Below are positions 7,240 through 12,288 of a DNA stretch of 12,288 nt, in pieces. The position numbers and the translations under genes were made by a program. The notes beneath the pieces are model-generated. The model saw nothing but the letters and a program-made list of their open reading frames with translations. It ran no database searches and had not been told where the DNA came from. Source of the DNA: an uncultured Actinomycetes bacterium (GTDB lineage Bacteria > Actinomycetota > Actinomycetes > Mycobacteriales > Mycobacteriaceae); assembly GCA_903911165.1 (NCBI GenBank), contig CAIWCQ010000032.1, forward strand, positions 1 through 12,288, in the 5' to 3' direction. Each line of letters begins with the position of its first letter. The first letter of the stretch is position 1.

Positions 7240-7292
7240 AGTGTCCGCGATCGACCAGGCTACGTCAGGTCGGCCGGTCGTGGTTCTGTAAC

Positions 7293-8036
7293 TCACGGCC
7301 GGATCACCAGACCTACGGCTACCAGCGTGGTCGTCAGTTCAATCGTGGCCCCGAGTACATCGCCGGTGATGCCGCCGAAACGGCGCACGCAATGCGCGAC
7401 GACAATCGCCGAGACAGTCAGGGCGGCCGCCACGACCACCGGTCCCTGCCAGATCCGTGGCGTGGCCAACCCGGCCAGGCCAGCGGCCAGCACCATCCAT
7501 GCGGCCACGGTTGCGACCGGCTGGGTGCCCGCAACGCCGTGGCCCAGCACGCTGCCGGTGGCGGCTGGCACCCCGGTGCGGCAGGCCAGTACCGCAGCGA
7601 CCCGGCCGGCGGTCACCGCGGTCACGACCGCGGCCAGCCCGGACAGATTGGCGGGCATCGCCGCGAAGGCGGCCGCCTGGGCCGCGATGAGCACCACGAT
7701 CGCCGCGACGCCGAACGGTCCGGCGGAGCCATCGCGCATCACCGTCAGGGCGCGCTCGGGCGGCCCGTAGCAGCCCAATCCGTCGACGGTGTCGGCCAGG
7801 CCGTCGATGTGCAGGCCGCGGGTTCCCAGCAGCAGCACGGCAACAACGAGAAGCCCGGCCAGCAGGTGGTGTGGGTCGAAAGCCCACGAGCCCGCCCACA
7901 ACGCGGCCGCCGCCGCCGTTCCCAGCACCAGGCCGACGACCGGCAGCGCGGCGATCGTGGCCCGGCCCGGGCCCGCGTCGCGGCGAATGGGCAACACCGT
8001 CCCGAACGCGAAAGCCCCTGCCACACCTGCGATCAT
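7293..8036 (-). CDS. cobS: Adenosylcobinamide-GDP ribazoletransferase (cobalamin synthase)
   Basis: Integral membrane enzyme joining adenosylcobinamide-GDP to alpha-ribazole (or its phosphate), the step that completes the cobalamin nucleotide loop (CobS/CobV family). 247 residues, normal length. Family motifs: [15 protein letters not shown] (74-88) with its conserved aspartates, the [11 protein letters not shown] block (100-110), and [12 protein letters not shown] (219-230). The rest is Ala/Val/Leu-rich hydrophobic segments, at about 28-50, 55-72, 107-128, 131-150, 172-190 and 198-215. The ATG overlaps the cobT stop by four bases (ATGA), so translation is coupled to cobT, which makes its co-substrate. 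It is the third cob gene of the leftward operon. Confidence 0.95.
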   Translation of the reverse strand: MIAGVAGAFAFGTVLPIRRDAGPGRATIAALPVVGLVLGTAAAAALWAGSWAFDPHHLLAGLLVVAVLLLGTRGLHIDGLADTVDGLGCYGPPERALTVMRDGSAGPFGVAAIVVLIAAQAAAFAAMPANLSGLAAVVTAVTAGRVAAVLACRTGVPAATGSVLGHGVAGTQPVATVAAWMVLAAGLAGLATPRIWQGPVVVAAALTVSAIVVAHCVRRFGGITGDVLGATIELTTTLVAVGLVIRP

Positions 8037-9118
8037 GAGGGATCCGGGCCCAGCCGCTGCGACACCCCGGCTTCGGTGAAGGTGGCCATCGAGGCGAGCA
8101 GGGACACCGCGGCGCGAAGGATCGGCAGCGCTACCGCCGCGCCGGTGCCCTCACCGAGGCGCAGGCCGAGATCGATGATCGGCTCCAGGCCCAGTTCGGC
8201 CAACGCCAGGGTGTGGGCCGGCTCGGGGGAGCGGTGCCCGGCTCGCCACCACGACCGCGCACCCGGCGCCATCCGGTCAGCCACCAGTGCCGCCGCGGTG
8301 ACTACCACCCCGTCGAGCAGCAATGGCGTGCGTCGAACCGCGGACTGGGCGCAGAAACCGGCCATCGCGGCCAGATCGGCGCCGCCGCAGGCAGCCAGCA
8401 GCGCAACCGGATCATCCCGCCGGTCCCGGGACCGATAGAGCGCATCGCGCACCGCCGCCGTCTTGCGCGACCAGGCGGCATCGTCGATGCCGGTACCCCG
8501 GCCCACCGCCGCCACCGGTTCGGTGCCGATGAGGGCGGCGATCAGGGCGGTCGCGGCCGTGGTGTTGCCGATACCCATGTCGCCGACGATCAGGAGGTCC
8601 GCGCCGGCGTCCACTTCGTCGTCGGCAATCCGACGGCCGGCCTCGATCGCGGCGATCGCCTCATCGAGGTGCATGGCGTCCTCGGTGGCGATGTTCCCGC
8701 TGGAGCGTCGCACCTTAAATGCCATGGTGGCATCGGCGGGGTGTGCCACGGTGGCATCGGTGGGTGACTCATCACGGTCCACCGCCATGTCCACCACCCG
8801 CACAGTCGCCCCGGCGGCCTCGGCGAGGATGTTGATCGCAGCGCCGCCGGCTTCGATGTTGGTGACCATCTGCGCGGTGACCTCGGGCGGATAGGCGGAG
8901 ACACCCGCCCGCGCAACTCCGTGATCGCCGGCGAAGACAACTACCCTGGCGCGGGTGAATTGCGTTGGGGGGCAGTCGCCCTGACATGAAGCCACCCAGA
9001 CGGACAGATCTTCGAGTCGGCCCAGTGCGCCGCGTGGCTTGGTCAGGAGGTCCTGGCGGCGACGCGCCGCGGCGCCGGCTCGGCCGTCCAGCGGCGGCAC
9101 TTCGGCGAATTCGATCAC
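8033..9118 (-). CDS. cobT: Nicotinate-nucleotide--dimethylbenzimidazole phosphoribosyltransferase
   Basis: Activates the lower ligand by moving phosphoribose from nicotinate mononucleotide to 5,6-dimethylbenzimidazole, giving alpha-ribazole phosphate for CobS; cytoplasmic. 361 residues, normal length. Visible: [14 protein letters not shown] near the N-terminus, [59 protein letters not shown], and LGEGTGAA with the catalytic E323. The GTG at 9118 was chosen because IEFAEVP aligns with the start of M. tuberculosis CobT (MIGFAPV) and has GAGG seven bases upstream; it overlaps the cobU stop by four bases (GTGA). Compared with M. tuberculosis CobT, the loop around residues 115-133 is longer and contains an in-frame repeat of about eight residues ([16 protein letters not shown]). 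Confidence 0.95.
   Translation of the reverse strand: MIEFAEVPPLDGRAGAAARRRQDLLTKPRGALGRLEDLSVWVASCQGDCPPTQFTRARVVVFAGDHGVARAGVSAYPPEVTAQMVTNIEAGGAAINILAEAAGATVRVVDMAVDRDESPTDATVAHPADATMAFKVRRSSGNIATEDAMHLDEAIAAIEAGRRIADDEVDAGADLLIVGDMGIGNTTAATALIAALIGTEPVAAVGRGTGIDDAAWSRKTAAVRDALYRSRDRRDDPVALLAACGGADLAAMAGFCAQSAVRRTPLLLDGVVVTAAALVADRMAPGARSWWRAGHRSPEPAHTLALAELGLEPIIDLGLRLGEGTGAAVALPILRAAVSLLASMATFTEAGVSQRLGPDPS
8721..8768. repeat. 24-bp tandem duplication inside cobT
   Basis: Two adjacent 24-bp units, 8721-8744 and 8745-8768. Their first 20 bases differ at two positions and the last four diverge. In the cobT frame this doubles an eight-residue block (DATVAHPA / DATMAFKV, about residues 118-133). 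The reading frame stays open. It lies in what looks like a loop before the [13 protein letters not shown] block. Confidence 0.8.
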
Positions 9119-9648
9119 CGCGACGCCTCGGCGGGGGCGGGCTTCAGCCAGACCGGCTGGCCGGCGATGATGAGCACAACCCGCTCGCAGCAATCGGCGA
9201 GACGTTGGTTCAATACTCCCAGTTCGTCGGTGAAACGCCGTCCCGCCGCGGTCGCCGGCACCACCGTCAGGCCTACCTCAGGGCTGATGAGGACCAGCGG
9301 TGCGCTGAACGCGCCGACCGCCGCGACCAGGTCATCCACCTCGGTGGCGATCGGCGTGTCGTCCCAGTCTCGGCGGTCCAGGGCGGCGGTGAGCCAGCCG
9401 CCAAGATCGTCGACGAGCGTCGGGGTAACCGGGTCCGCCCGCAATTGGGTTGCCACAGCTGCACTTTCGATTGTGGTCCAGTTCGACGGGCGCCGGTCGC
9501 GGTGATCGGCGAGCCGCCGGGCCCACGAGGTGTCCGGGTCGGCGGCCGGCCCGGTGGCGATGTAGCGCACCGACTGCTCCGGCGTGATCGCGGCTTCGGC
9601 CCATCGTGACTTACCCGATCGGATTCCGCCGAGCACCAGGGTGCGCAC
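9115..9648 (-). CDS. cobU: Adenosylcobinamide kinase / guanylyltransferase
   Basis: Bifunctional enzyme that phosphorylates adenosylcobinamide and adds GMP to give adenosylcobinamide-GDP, the other substrate of CobS (CobU/CobP family). 177 residues from the GTG at 9648, about the usual size. Visible: Walker-A type P-loop GGIRSGKS (7-14), HRDRRP at 49-54 whose histidine matches the guanylylated histidine of the family, and the [11 protein letters not shown] segment. The start is uncertain: GTG 9648 gives the typical [14 protein letters not shown] beginning, while TTG 9663 would add five residues and overlap the upstream stop by four bases. The TGA overlaps the cobT GTG. In M. tuberculosis, as I recall, cobU (Rv0254c) sits elsewhere next to cobQ1; here it is with cobT and cobS. 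Confidence 0.93.
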   Translation of the reverse strand: MRTLVLGGIRSGKSRWAEAAITPEQSVRYIATGPAADPDTSWARRLADHRDRRPSNWTTIESAAVATQLRADPVTPTLVDDLGGWLTAALDRRDWDDTPIATEVDDLVAAVGAFSAPLVLISPEVGLTVVPATAAGRRFTDELGVLNQRLADCCERVVLIIAGQPVWLKPAPAEASR

Positions 9649-9659
9649 GGTGCCGATTC

Positions 9660-10322
9660 TCAAACGATCTTGGCGCCGAGCGAGACAGCCGGTCGGGGCG
9701 CCCGCATCCGGCGCATCTGGGATGCCCGGCTCGCGGCGTACATCCCGATCTTGAAGTGGGTTTCGGTGCTCTCGGGGAACTTGGCGTCGACAGCCTTGTT
9801 CACCTTGCGCGCCAGGAAAATCGCATCAATGAACATGATCAGCATCAGCAGCAGCATGGCGGGCGAGATCAGGATCTGAACCTTCGGCATCGCCAGCATG
9901 ATGAAAAGCAGTAGCAGCGCGGAGGGCATGAATAATCCGAGGACGTTGCGTCGGGAGTCCACGATGTCGCGGGCATAGCGCCGGATCGGCCCCTGATCGC
10001 GGGGCAACAGATAGGCCTCCTCGCCGGCCATCATCCGCTCCCGGCGCTGCCCCATCTCCGCTCGCCGTTTGAGTTTGTCGGCTTTTTTCTCCTCCTTGGT
10101 CATCGTCGAGCGCAGGTCTTTGCGGCGCTTACGTGCCTCGGCGGCGGTGGCGGGGGCGGGGGCGATCGGACCGCGGCGTTTGGTGCTCTCATTGCGCTTC
10201 GGGGTCGGCCGGCCCTTGGGTGCGGTCGCACCGGCCGGGGCGATCGATTCCAGGGGCGGGGCATCATCGGCCACGGATGCATCGTCGGCGTCGTCATCCT
10301 TGCGGCGGCCCAGCAGTCTCAC
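9660..10322 (-). CDS. DUF3043 membrane protein
   Basis: Conserved actinobacterial protein of unknown function, matching M. tuberculosis Rv2206 in sequence character and position. 220 residues. The N-terminal 60% is hydrophilic: an acidic stretch (about 9-25), a Pro/Lys/Arg segment with KGRPTPKR, then a highly charged Lys/Arg/Glu helix (about 60-100) and [16 protein letters not shown]. Two hydrophobic helices follow at about 128-146 and 150-171, forming a hairpin, then a basic tail with [15 protein letters not shown]. The long charged part is probably cytoplasmic. The GTG start at 10322 is preceded by TAACCT at a seven-base spacing and no Shine-Dalgarno sequence. It is the first gene of the leftward unit and lies 11 bp (or minus four) from cobU. 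Position alone does not prove a cobalamin role. Confidence 0.9.
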   Translation of the reverse strand: MRLLGRRKDDDADDASVADDAPPLESIAPAGATAPKGRPTPKRNESTKRRGPIAPAPATAAEARKRRKDLRSTMTKEEKKADKLKRRAEMGQRRERMMAGEEAYLLPRDQGPIRRYARDIVDSRRNVLGLFMPSALLLLFIMLAMPKVQILISPAMLLLMLIMFIDAIFLARKVNKAVDAKFPESTETHFKIGMYAASRASQMRRMRAPRPAVSLGAKIV

Positions 10323-10329
10323 ATTCGCA

Positions 10330-10335
10330 AGGTTA
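10330..10335 (-). promoter_or_regulatory. -10 element of the DUF3043-cob operon
   Basis: TAACCT on the minus strand, seven bases before the GTG at 10322, with no Shine-Dalgarno sequence between. It suggests a leaderless first gene. No cobalamin riboswitch fits in so short a leader. Confidence 0.5.
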
Positions 10336-10402
10336 CTTCGCCGTGGCTCCCGCGCGGAATGCGGCCACGGATGCCGGCCTCACCCTGCGGGGTCTGGGGC
10401 CT

Positions 10403-10408
10403 TACCCT
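10403..10408 (+). promoter_or_regulatory. -10 element of the glycerate kinase gene
   Basis: TACCCT six bases before the ATG at 10415 and no Shine-Dalgarno sequence, again the leaderless pattern. It shares the 92-bp divergent region (10323-10414) with the operon promoter on the other strand. Confidence 0.5.
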
Positions 10409-10414
10409 GCTGGA

Positions 10415-11500
10415 ATGACCGGCATCCGGGCCGCAGCGCCGGTTTTGCGCGTGCTGATCGCGCCGGACTGCTTCGGCGAGAGCCTGACCGCACCCGAGGC
10501 CGCCGCAGCGATCGCCGCGGGCTGGCGTCGGGGCCGAAGCGATGATGTGCTGATCACGGCGCCGCAATCCGATGGCGGGCCGGGATTCATTGACGTGTTG
10601 GTGGCTGCGCAGTCGGGCATACTTCGGCGCCGCAGCCGGGTCAGCGGCCCGCTCGACGGCGACGTCGACGCCGAGTGGGCACTGGACCCGACAACCTCGA
10701 CTGCCTACATCGAGTGCGCCCAGGCGTGCGGTCTGGCGCTGCTGGGCGGTCCGCCGACGGTGACGTCCGCGGTGGCCGCGCACAGCAGGGGTGTCGGGCA
10801 GTTGATCGACGCCGCGCGGCAGGCCGGTGCAACGACCATCGTCGTGGGACTGGGCGGCAGTAGTTGTACCGACGGAGGCCGCGGCATGGTGGAGGCGCTC
10901 GGAGGCGTGCCCGCCGCCGGCCGCGCGCTGGCCGGGGTGCGCCTGATCGCGGCCACCGACGTCGAACACCCGCTACTGGGCCCGGGTGGGGCAGCACACG
11001 TATTCGGTCCCCAGAAGGGCGCGGACCCGCGCACTGTGTTCAGACTTGAGGAACGGATGACCGAGTGGGCGGCCGAACTCGAGGCTGCGTCGGGTCGCGC
11101 CGTCGCGGCGCTGCCGGGGGCGGGCGCGGCCGGCGGTCTCGGGGCGGCACTGCTGGCGCTGGGTGCCCGCCGGGAATCGGGTGCGGGCGTCATCCTCGCG
11201 CATACCGGCACGGCCGATCAGATTGCGGTGACCGATCTGATCGTTACTGGTGAGGGCCGCCTCGACGAGCAATCTCTGCGCGGCAAGGTGGTCGGCGCCC
11301 TGGCTGCAGCCGCCAGACCGTACGCCGTACCGGTGCTGGTTCTGGCGGGTCAGGTAGCGCTGAGTCAGGAGGAACTGCAGGCCGCCGGAATCACCGCGGC
11401 CCATTCCCTCGCCGACTATGCCGGATCAGTTCGCAGAGCGATCGAGGACGCTGCCGGACAGCTGGCAGGCCTGGCTGAACGCACCGCGGCCGATCTGTAG
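10415..11500 (+). CDS. Glycerate kinase
   Basis: Glycerate kinase of the GlxK/GarK type, phosphorylating glycerate with ATP (family members give 2- or 3-phosphoglycerate; the product here is not settled by sequence). 361 residues, near the 358 of M. tuberculosis Rv2205c as I recall it. Visible: [18 protein letters not shown] (13-30), [10 protein letters not shown] (49-58), the [14 protein letters not shown] loop (145-158), [25 protein letters not shown] and the conserved [17 protein letters not shown] near the C-terminus. The ATG at 10415 was chosen by similarity and by TACCCT six bases upstream; the frame stays open further upstream into the divergent gene but that part is not coding. An iron-sulfur protein gene follows after 83 bp. 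Confidence 0.93.
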   Translation: MTGIRAAAPVLRVLIAPDCFGESLTAPEAAAAIAAGWRRGRSDDVLITAPQSDGGPGFIDVLVAAQSGILRRRSRVSGPLDGDVDAEWALDPTTSTAYIECAQACGLALLGGPPTVTSAVAAHSRGVGQLIDAARQAGATTIVVGLGGSSCTDGGRGMVEALGGVPAAGRALAGVRLIAATDVEHPLLGPGGAAHVFGPQKGADPRTVFRLEERMTEWAAELEAASGRAVAALPGAGAAGGLGAALLALGARRESGAGVILAHTGTADQIAVTDLIVTGEGRLDEQSLRGKVVGALAAAARPYAVPVLVLAGQVALSQEELQAAGITAAHSLADYAGSVRRAIEDAAGQLAGLAERTAADL

Positions 11501-11522
11501 AGGGAATAGCCGCCACACCAGG

Positions 11523-11528
11523 TACCGT
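11523..11528 (+). promoter_or_regulatory. Possible -10 element of the iron-sulfur protein gene
   Basis: TACCGT with a transcript start expected near 11535-11536. This gives a leader of about 48 nt to the ATG at 11584. An in-frame GTG at 11536 sits right at the expected 5' end, so a leaderless longer form is also possible. Confidence 0.45.
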
Positions 11529-11572
11529 TATCCAGGTGGGCGCTACACCGGACCCCACCGCCGAATCTGTAC

Positions 11573-11578
11573 AAGGAG
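11573..11578 (+). promoter_or_regulatory. Ribosome binding site of the HesB/IscA gene
   Basis: AAGGAG five bases before the ATG at 11584. It favours this start over the in-frame GTG at 11536. Confidence 0.75.
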
Positions 11579-11583
11579 ACGTT

Positions 11584-12018
11584 ATGACTGTGTCTGACCA
11601 GACCACGTCCGAGAAGTCCGTGTCCGATGAGACCCTGTCCGATGAGACCCTGTCCGCCAAGACCGACGAGACCCATGACACCGAGTCGGCAGCGCATGGC
11701 GTGATCATGACCGACGCCGCCTCCGCCAAGGCCAAGGCCCTGCTGGACCAGGAGGGCCGCGACGATCTCGGGCTGCGCATCGCCGTGCAACCCGGTGGAT
11801 GCGCCGGGTTGCGCTACAACCTGTTCTTTGACGACCGGGCCCTCGACGGTGACCTCAGCGTCGATTTCGGCGGGGTGGCGCTGATCGTCGACCGGATGAG
11901 CGCCCCGTACGTTCTGGGCGCCTCGATCGATTTCGTCGACACCATCGAGAAGCAGGGCTTCACCATCGACAACCCGAACGCAACCGGGTCCTGCGCCTGC
12001 GGCGATTCGTTCAACTAA
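11584..12018 (+). CDS. HesB/IscA-type iron-sulfur cluster carrier
   Basis: A-type carrier (IscA/ErpA family) that binds an Fe-S cluster and passes it to target enzymes. 144 residues. The HesB domain is about 38-144, and the three cluster cysteines are present: C73 in QPGGCAGLRY, C137 and C139 in GSCACGDSFN. From HGVIMT on it is close to M. tuberculosis Rv2204c (118 residues). The N-terminus is 26 residues longer and low in complexity, rich in Ser, Thr, Asp and Glu, with an exact 15-bp tandem repeat giving SDETLSDETL. The ATG at 11584 is backed by AAGGAG and by MTV matching the M. tuberculosis start. In actinobacteria this gene lies near respiratory genes (ctaC and others, outside this window), which may hint at cluster supply to respiration. 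Confidence 0.94.
   Translation: MTVSDQTTSEKSVSDETLSDETLSAKTDETHDTESAAHGVIMTDAASAKAKALLDQEGRDDLGLRIAVQPGGCAGLRYNLFFDDRALDGDLSVDFGGVALIVDRMSAPYVLGASIDFVDTIEKQGFTIDNPNATGSCACGDSFN
11621..11650. repeat. Exact 15-bp tandem repeat in the HesB N-terminus
   Basis: TGTCCGATGAGACCC occurs twice in a row (11621-11635, 11636-11650), followed by a further partial TGTCCG. In frame it encodes a doubled SDETL. It accounts for part of the extra N-terminal length compared with the M. tuberculosis protein. Confidence 0.95.
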
Positions 12019-12032
12019 AGGCCCGCGGCGGG

Positions 12033-12092
12033 GTTCAGTACCGGTCTGTCGGGTCCAGTATTTGGTCCGTCGGTTTCAGTATTGGGCCGTCG
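12033..12092. repeat. Three-copy degenerate repeat of about 20 bp between convergent genes
   Basis: Units at 12033-12052, 12053-12073 and 12074-12092 share the pattern CAGTA, a short variable part, and a G/C end like GTCGG (20, 21 and 19 bp). The third contains the TGA stop of the minus-strand gene (12076-12078). The other two lie in the gap before the HesB stop. They look like tandem duplications of the 3' end of that minus-strand gene. Confidence 0.8.
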
Positions 12093-12288
12093 TACGCAAC
12101 AGATACGAGCACACGAGCAATTGATTGCCCTGTCGCAACAGTTGCGCAACGCCTTGTTCCTCGTCTCGGCCCCGGCGTGAACCGGTGGCGGGGTTGACCC
12201 GCATGGTGAACAGCGCCTGCGCCTGATAGGACGACGACAGCACGATCTCGTCGATCGAGGTGACTTCGGCGCTGGCGAACTGTTTACC
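12076..12288 (-). CDS. Unrecognised protein, C-terminal 70 residues
   Basis: An open frame enters from the right edge on the minus strand and ends at TGA 12078-12076. The 70 visible residues include KQFASAEVTSIDEIVLSSS, YQAQALFTMRVNPATGSRRG, QGVAQLLRQGNQLLVCSYLL and the end RTTAQY. It is alternately hydrophobic and polar with no membrane helix, like a beta-rich extracytoplasmic or soluble domain. Its position convergent with the HesB gene equals that of Rv2203 in M. tuberculosis (annotated as a possible membrane protein), so it is probably the orthologue, but I do not recognise a family. The coding pattern (G/C in third positions, no stops) supports a real gene. Confidence 0.75.
   Translation of the reverse strand, partial: GKQFASAEVTSIDEIVLSSSYQAQALFTMRVNPATGSRRGRDEEQGVAQLLRQGNQLLVCSYLLRTTAQY

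Noticed and set aside
6425..7291. 288-codon plus-strand open frame opposite the diguanylate cyclase
   Set aside because: The minus strand carries PAS and GGEEF motifs; this frame shows no recognisable domain.
7215..8438. Long plus-strand open frame opposite cobS/cobT and the cyclase start
   Set aside because: Its product is Arg/Gly/His/Gln-rich without domains and is the shadow of well-conserved cobS and cobT; high G+C leaves antisense frames open.
10133..10414. Upstream extension of glycerate kinase into the divergent gene
   Set aside because: It overlaps the DUF3043 coding region antisense; family alignment and TACCCT support ATG 10415.
10323..10414. Cobalamin riboswitch before the cob operon
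   Set aside because: The first gene appears leaderless, the divergent region is only 92 bp and no B12-box pattern was seen.
12019..12034. Intrinsic terminator after HesB (CCCGCGGCGGGG)
   Set aside because: The stems leave too small a loop and there is no T-tract.

Overview
The window is high-G+C chromosomal DNA from a mycobacterium (Mycobacterium/Mycolicibacterium type). The proteins closely resemble Mycobacterium tuberculosis proteins, and the gene order is that of the M. tuberculosis H37Rv dlaT-ephD-pepB-gcvT-ilvE-cobS-cobT-Rv2206-Rv2205c-Rv2204c-Rv2203 block (Rv2215 down to Rv2203), read in the opposite orientation. Homology and locus numbers are recalled from memory, since no search was possible. 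I see no insertion sequence, prophage, CRISPR array, tRNA or rRNA. Nearly all the DNA is coding, with no gene-free stretch over 300 bases.

Layout: (1) 1-625, minus: start of dlaT/sucB, the E2 acyltransferase, with two lipoyl domains. (2) 785-2076, plus: a two-gene unit with a 4-nt overlap, an unrecognised 118-residue protein and an EphD-like alpha/beta-hydrolase lacking EphD's C-terminal dehydrogenase domain. (3) 2121-3644, minus: leucyl aminopeptidase pepB, convergent with the hydrolase and divergent from the next unit. (4) 3687-5930, plus: gcvT (glycine cleavage T protein) and ilvE (branched-chain aminotransferase). (5) 5942-7228, minus: a PAS-PAS-GGDEF diguanylate cyclase, where M. tuberculosis has Rv2209. 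(6) 7293-10322, minus: cobS, cobT, cobU and a DUF3043 membrane protein, closely packed; the three cob genes build the cobalamin nucleotide loop. (7) 10415-12018, plus: glycerate kinase and a HesB/IscA-type iron-sulfur protein. (8) 12076-12288, minus: the end of an unrecognised gene at the Rv2203 position.

The genes form no single pathway. DlaT (lipoyl E2) and GcvT (glycine cleavage) are parts of lipoate-linked complexes, IlvE handles branched-chain amino acids, and the cob genes finish cobalamin. The window looks like conserved core genome with local remodelling. I found no convincing new multi-gene system. The points worth a second look are: a single-domain EphD ending at the domain junction next to short tandem repeats; a diguanylate cyclase present while the Rv2212-type adenylyl cyclase between pepB and gcvT is absent; five short tandem-repeat sites, in coding linkers or at gene ends; a run of starts that look leaderless (TANNNT 6-8 nt before ATG/GTG); and an unrecognised small gene translationally coupled to the EphD-like hydrolase.
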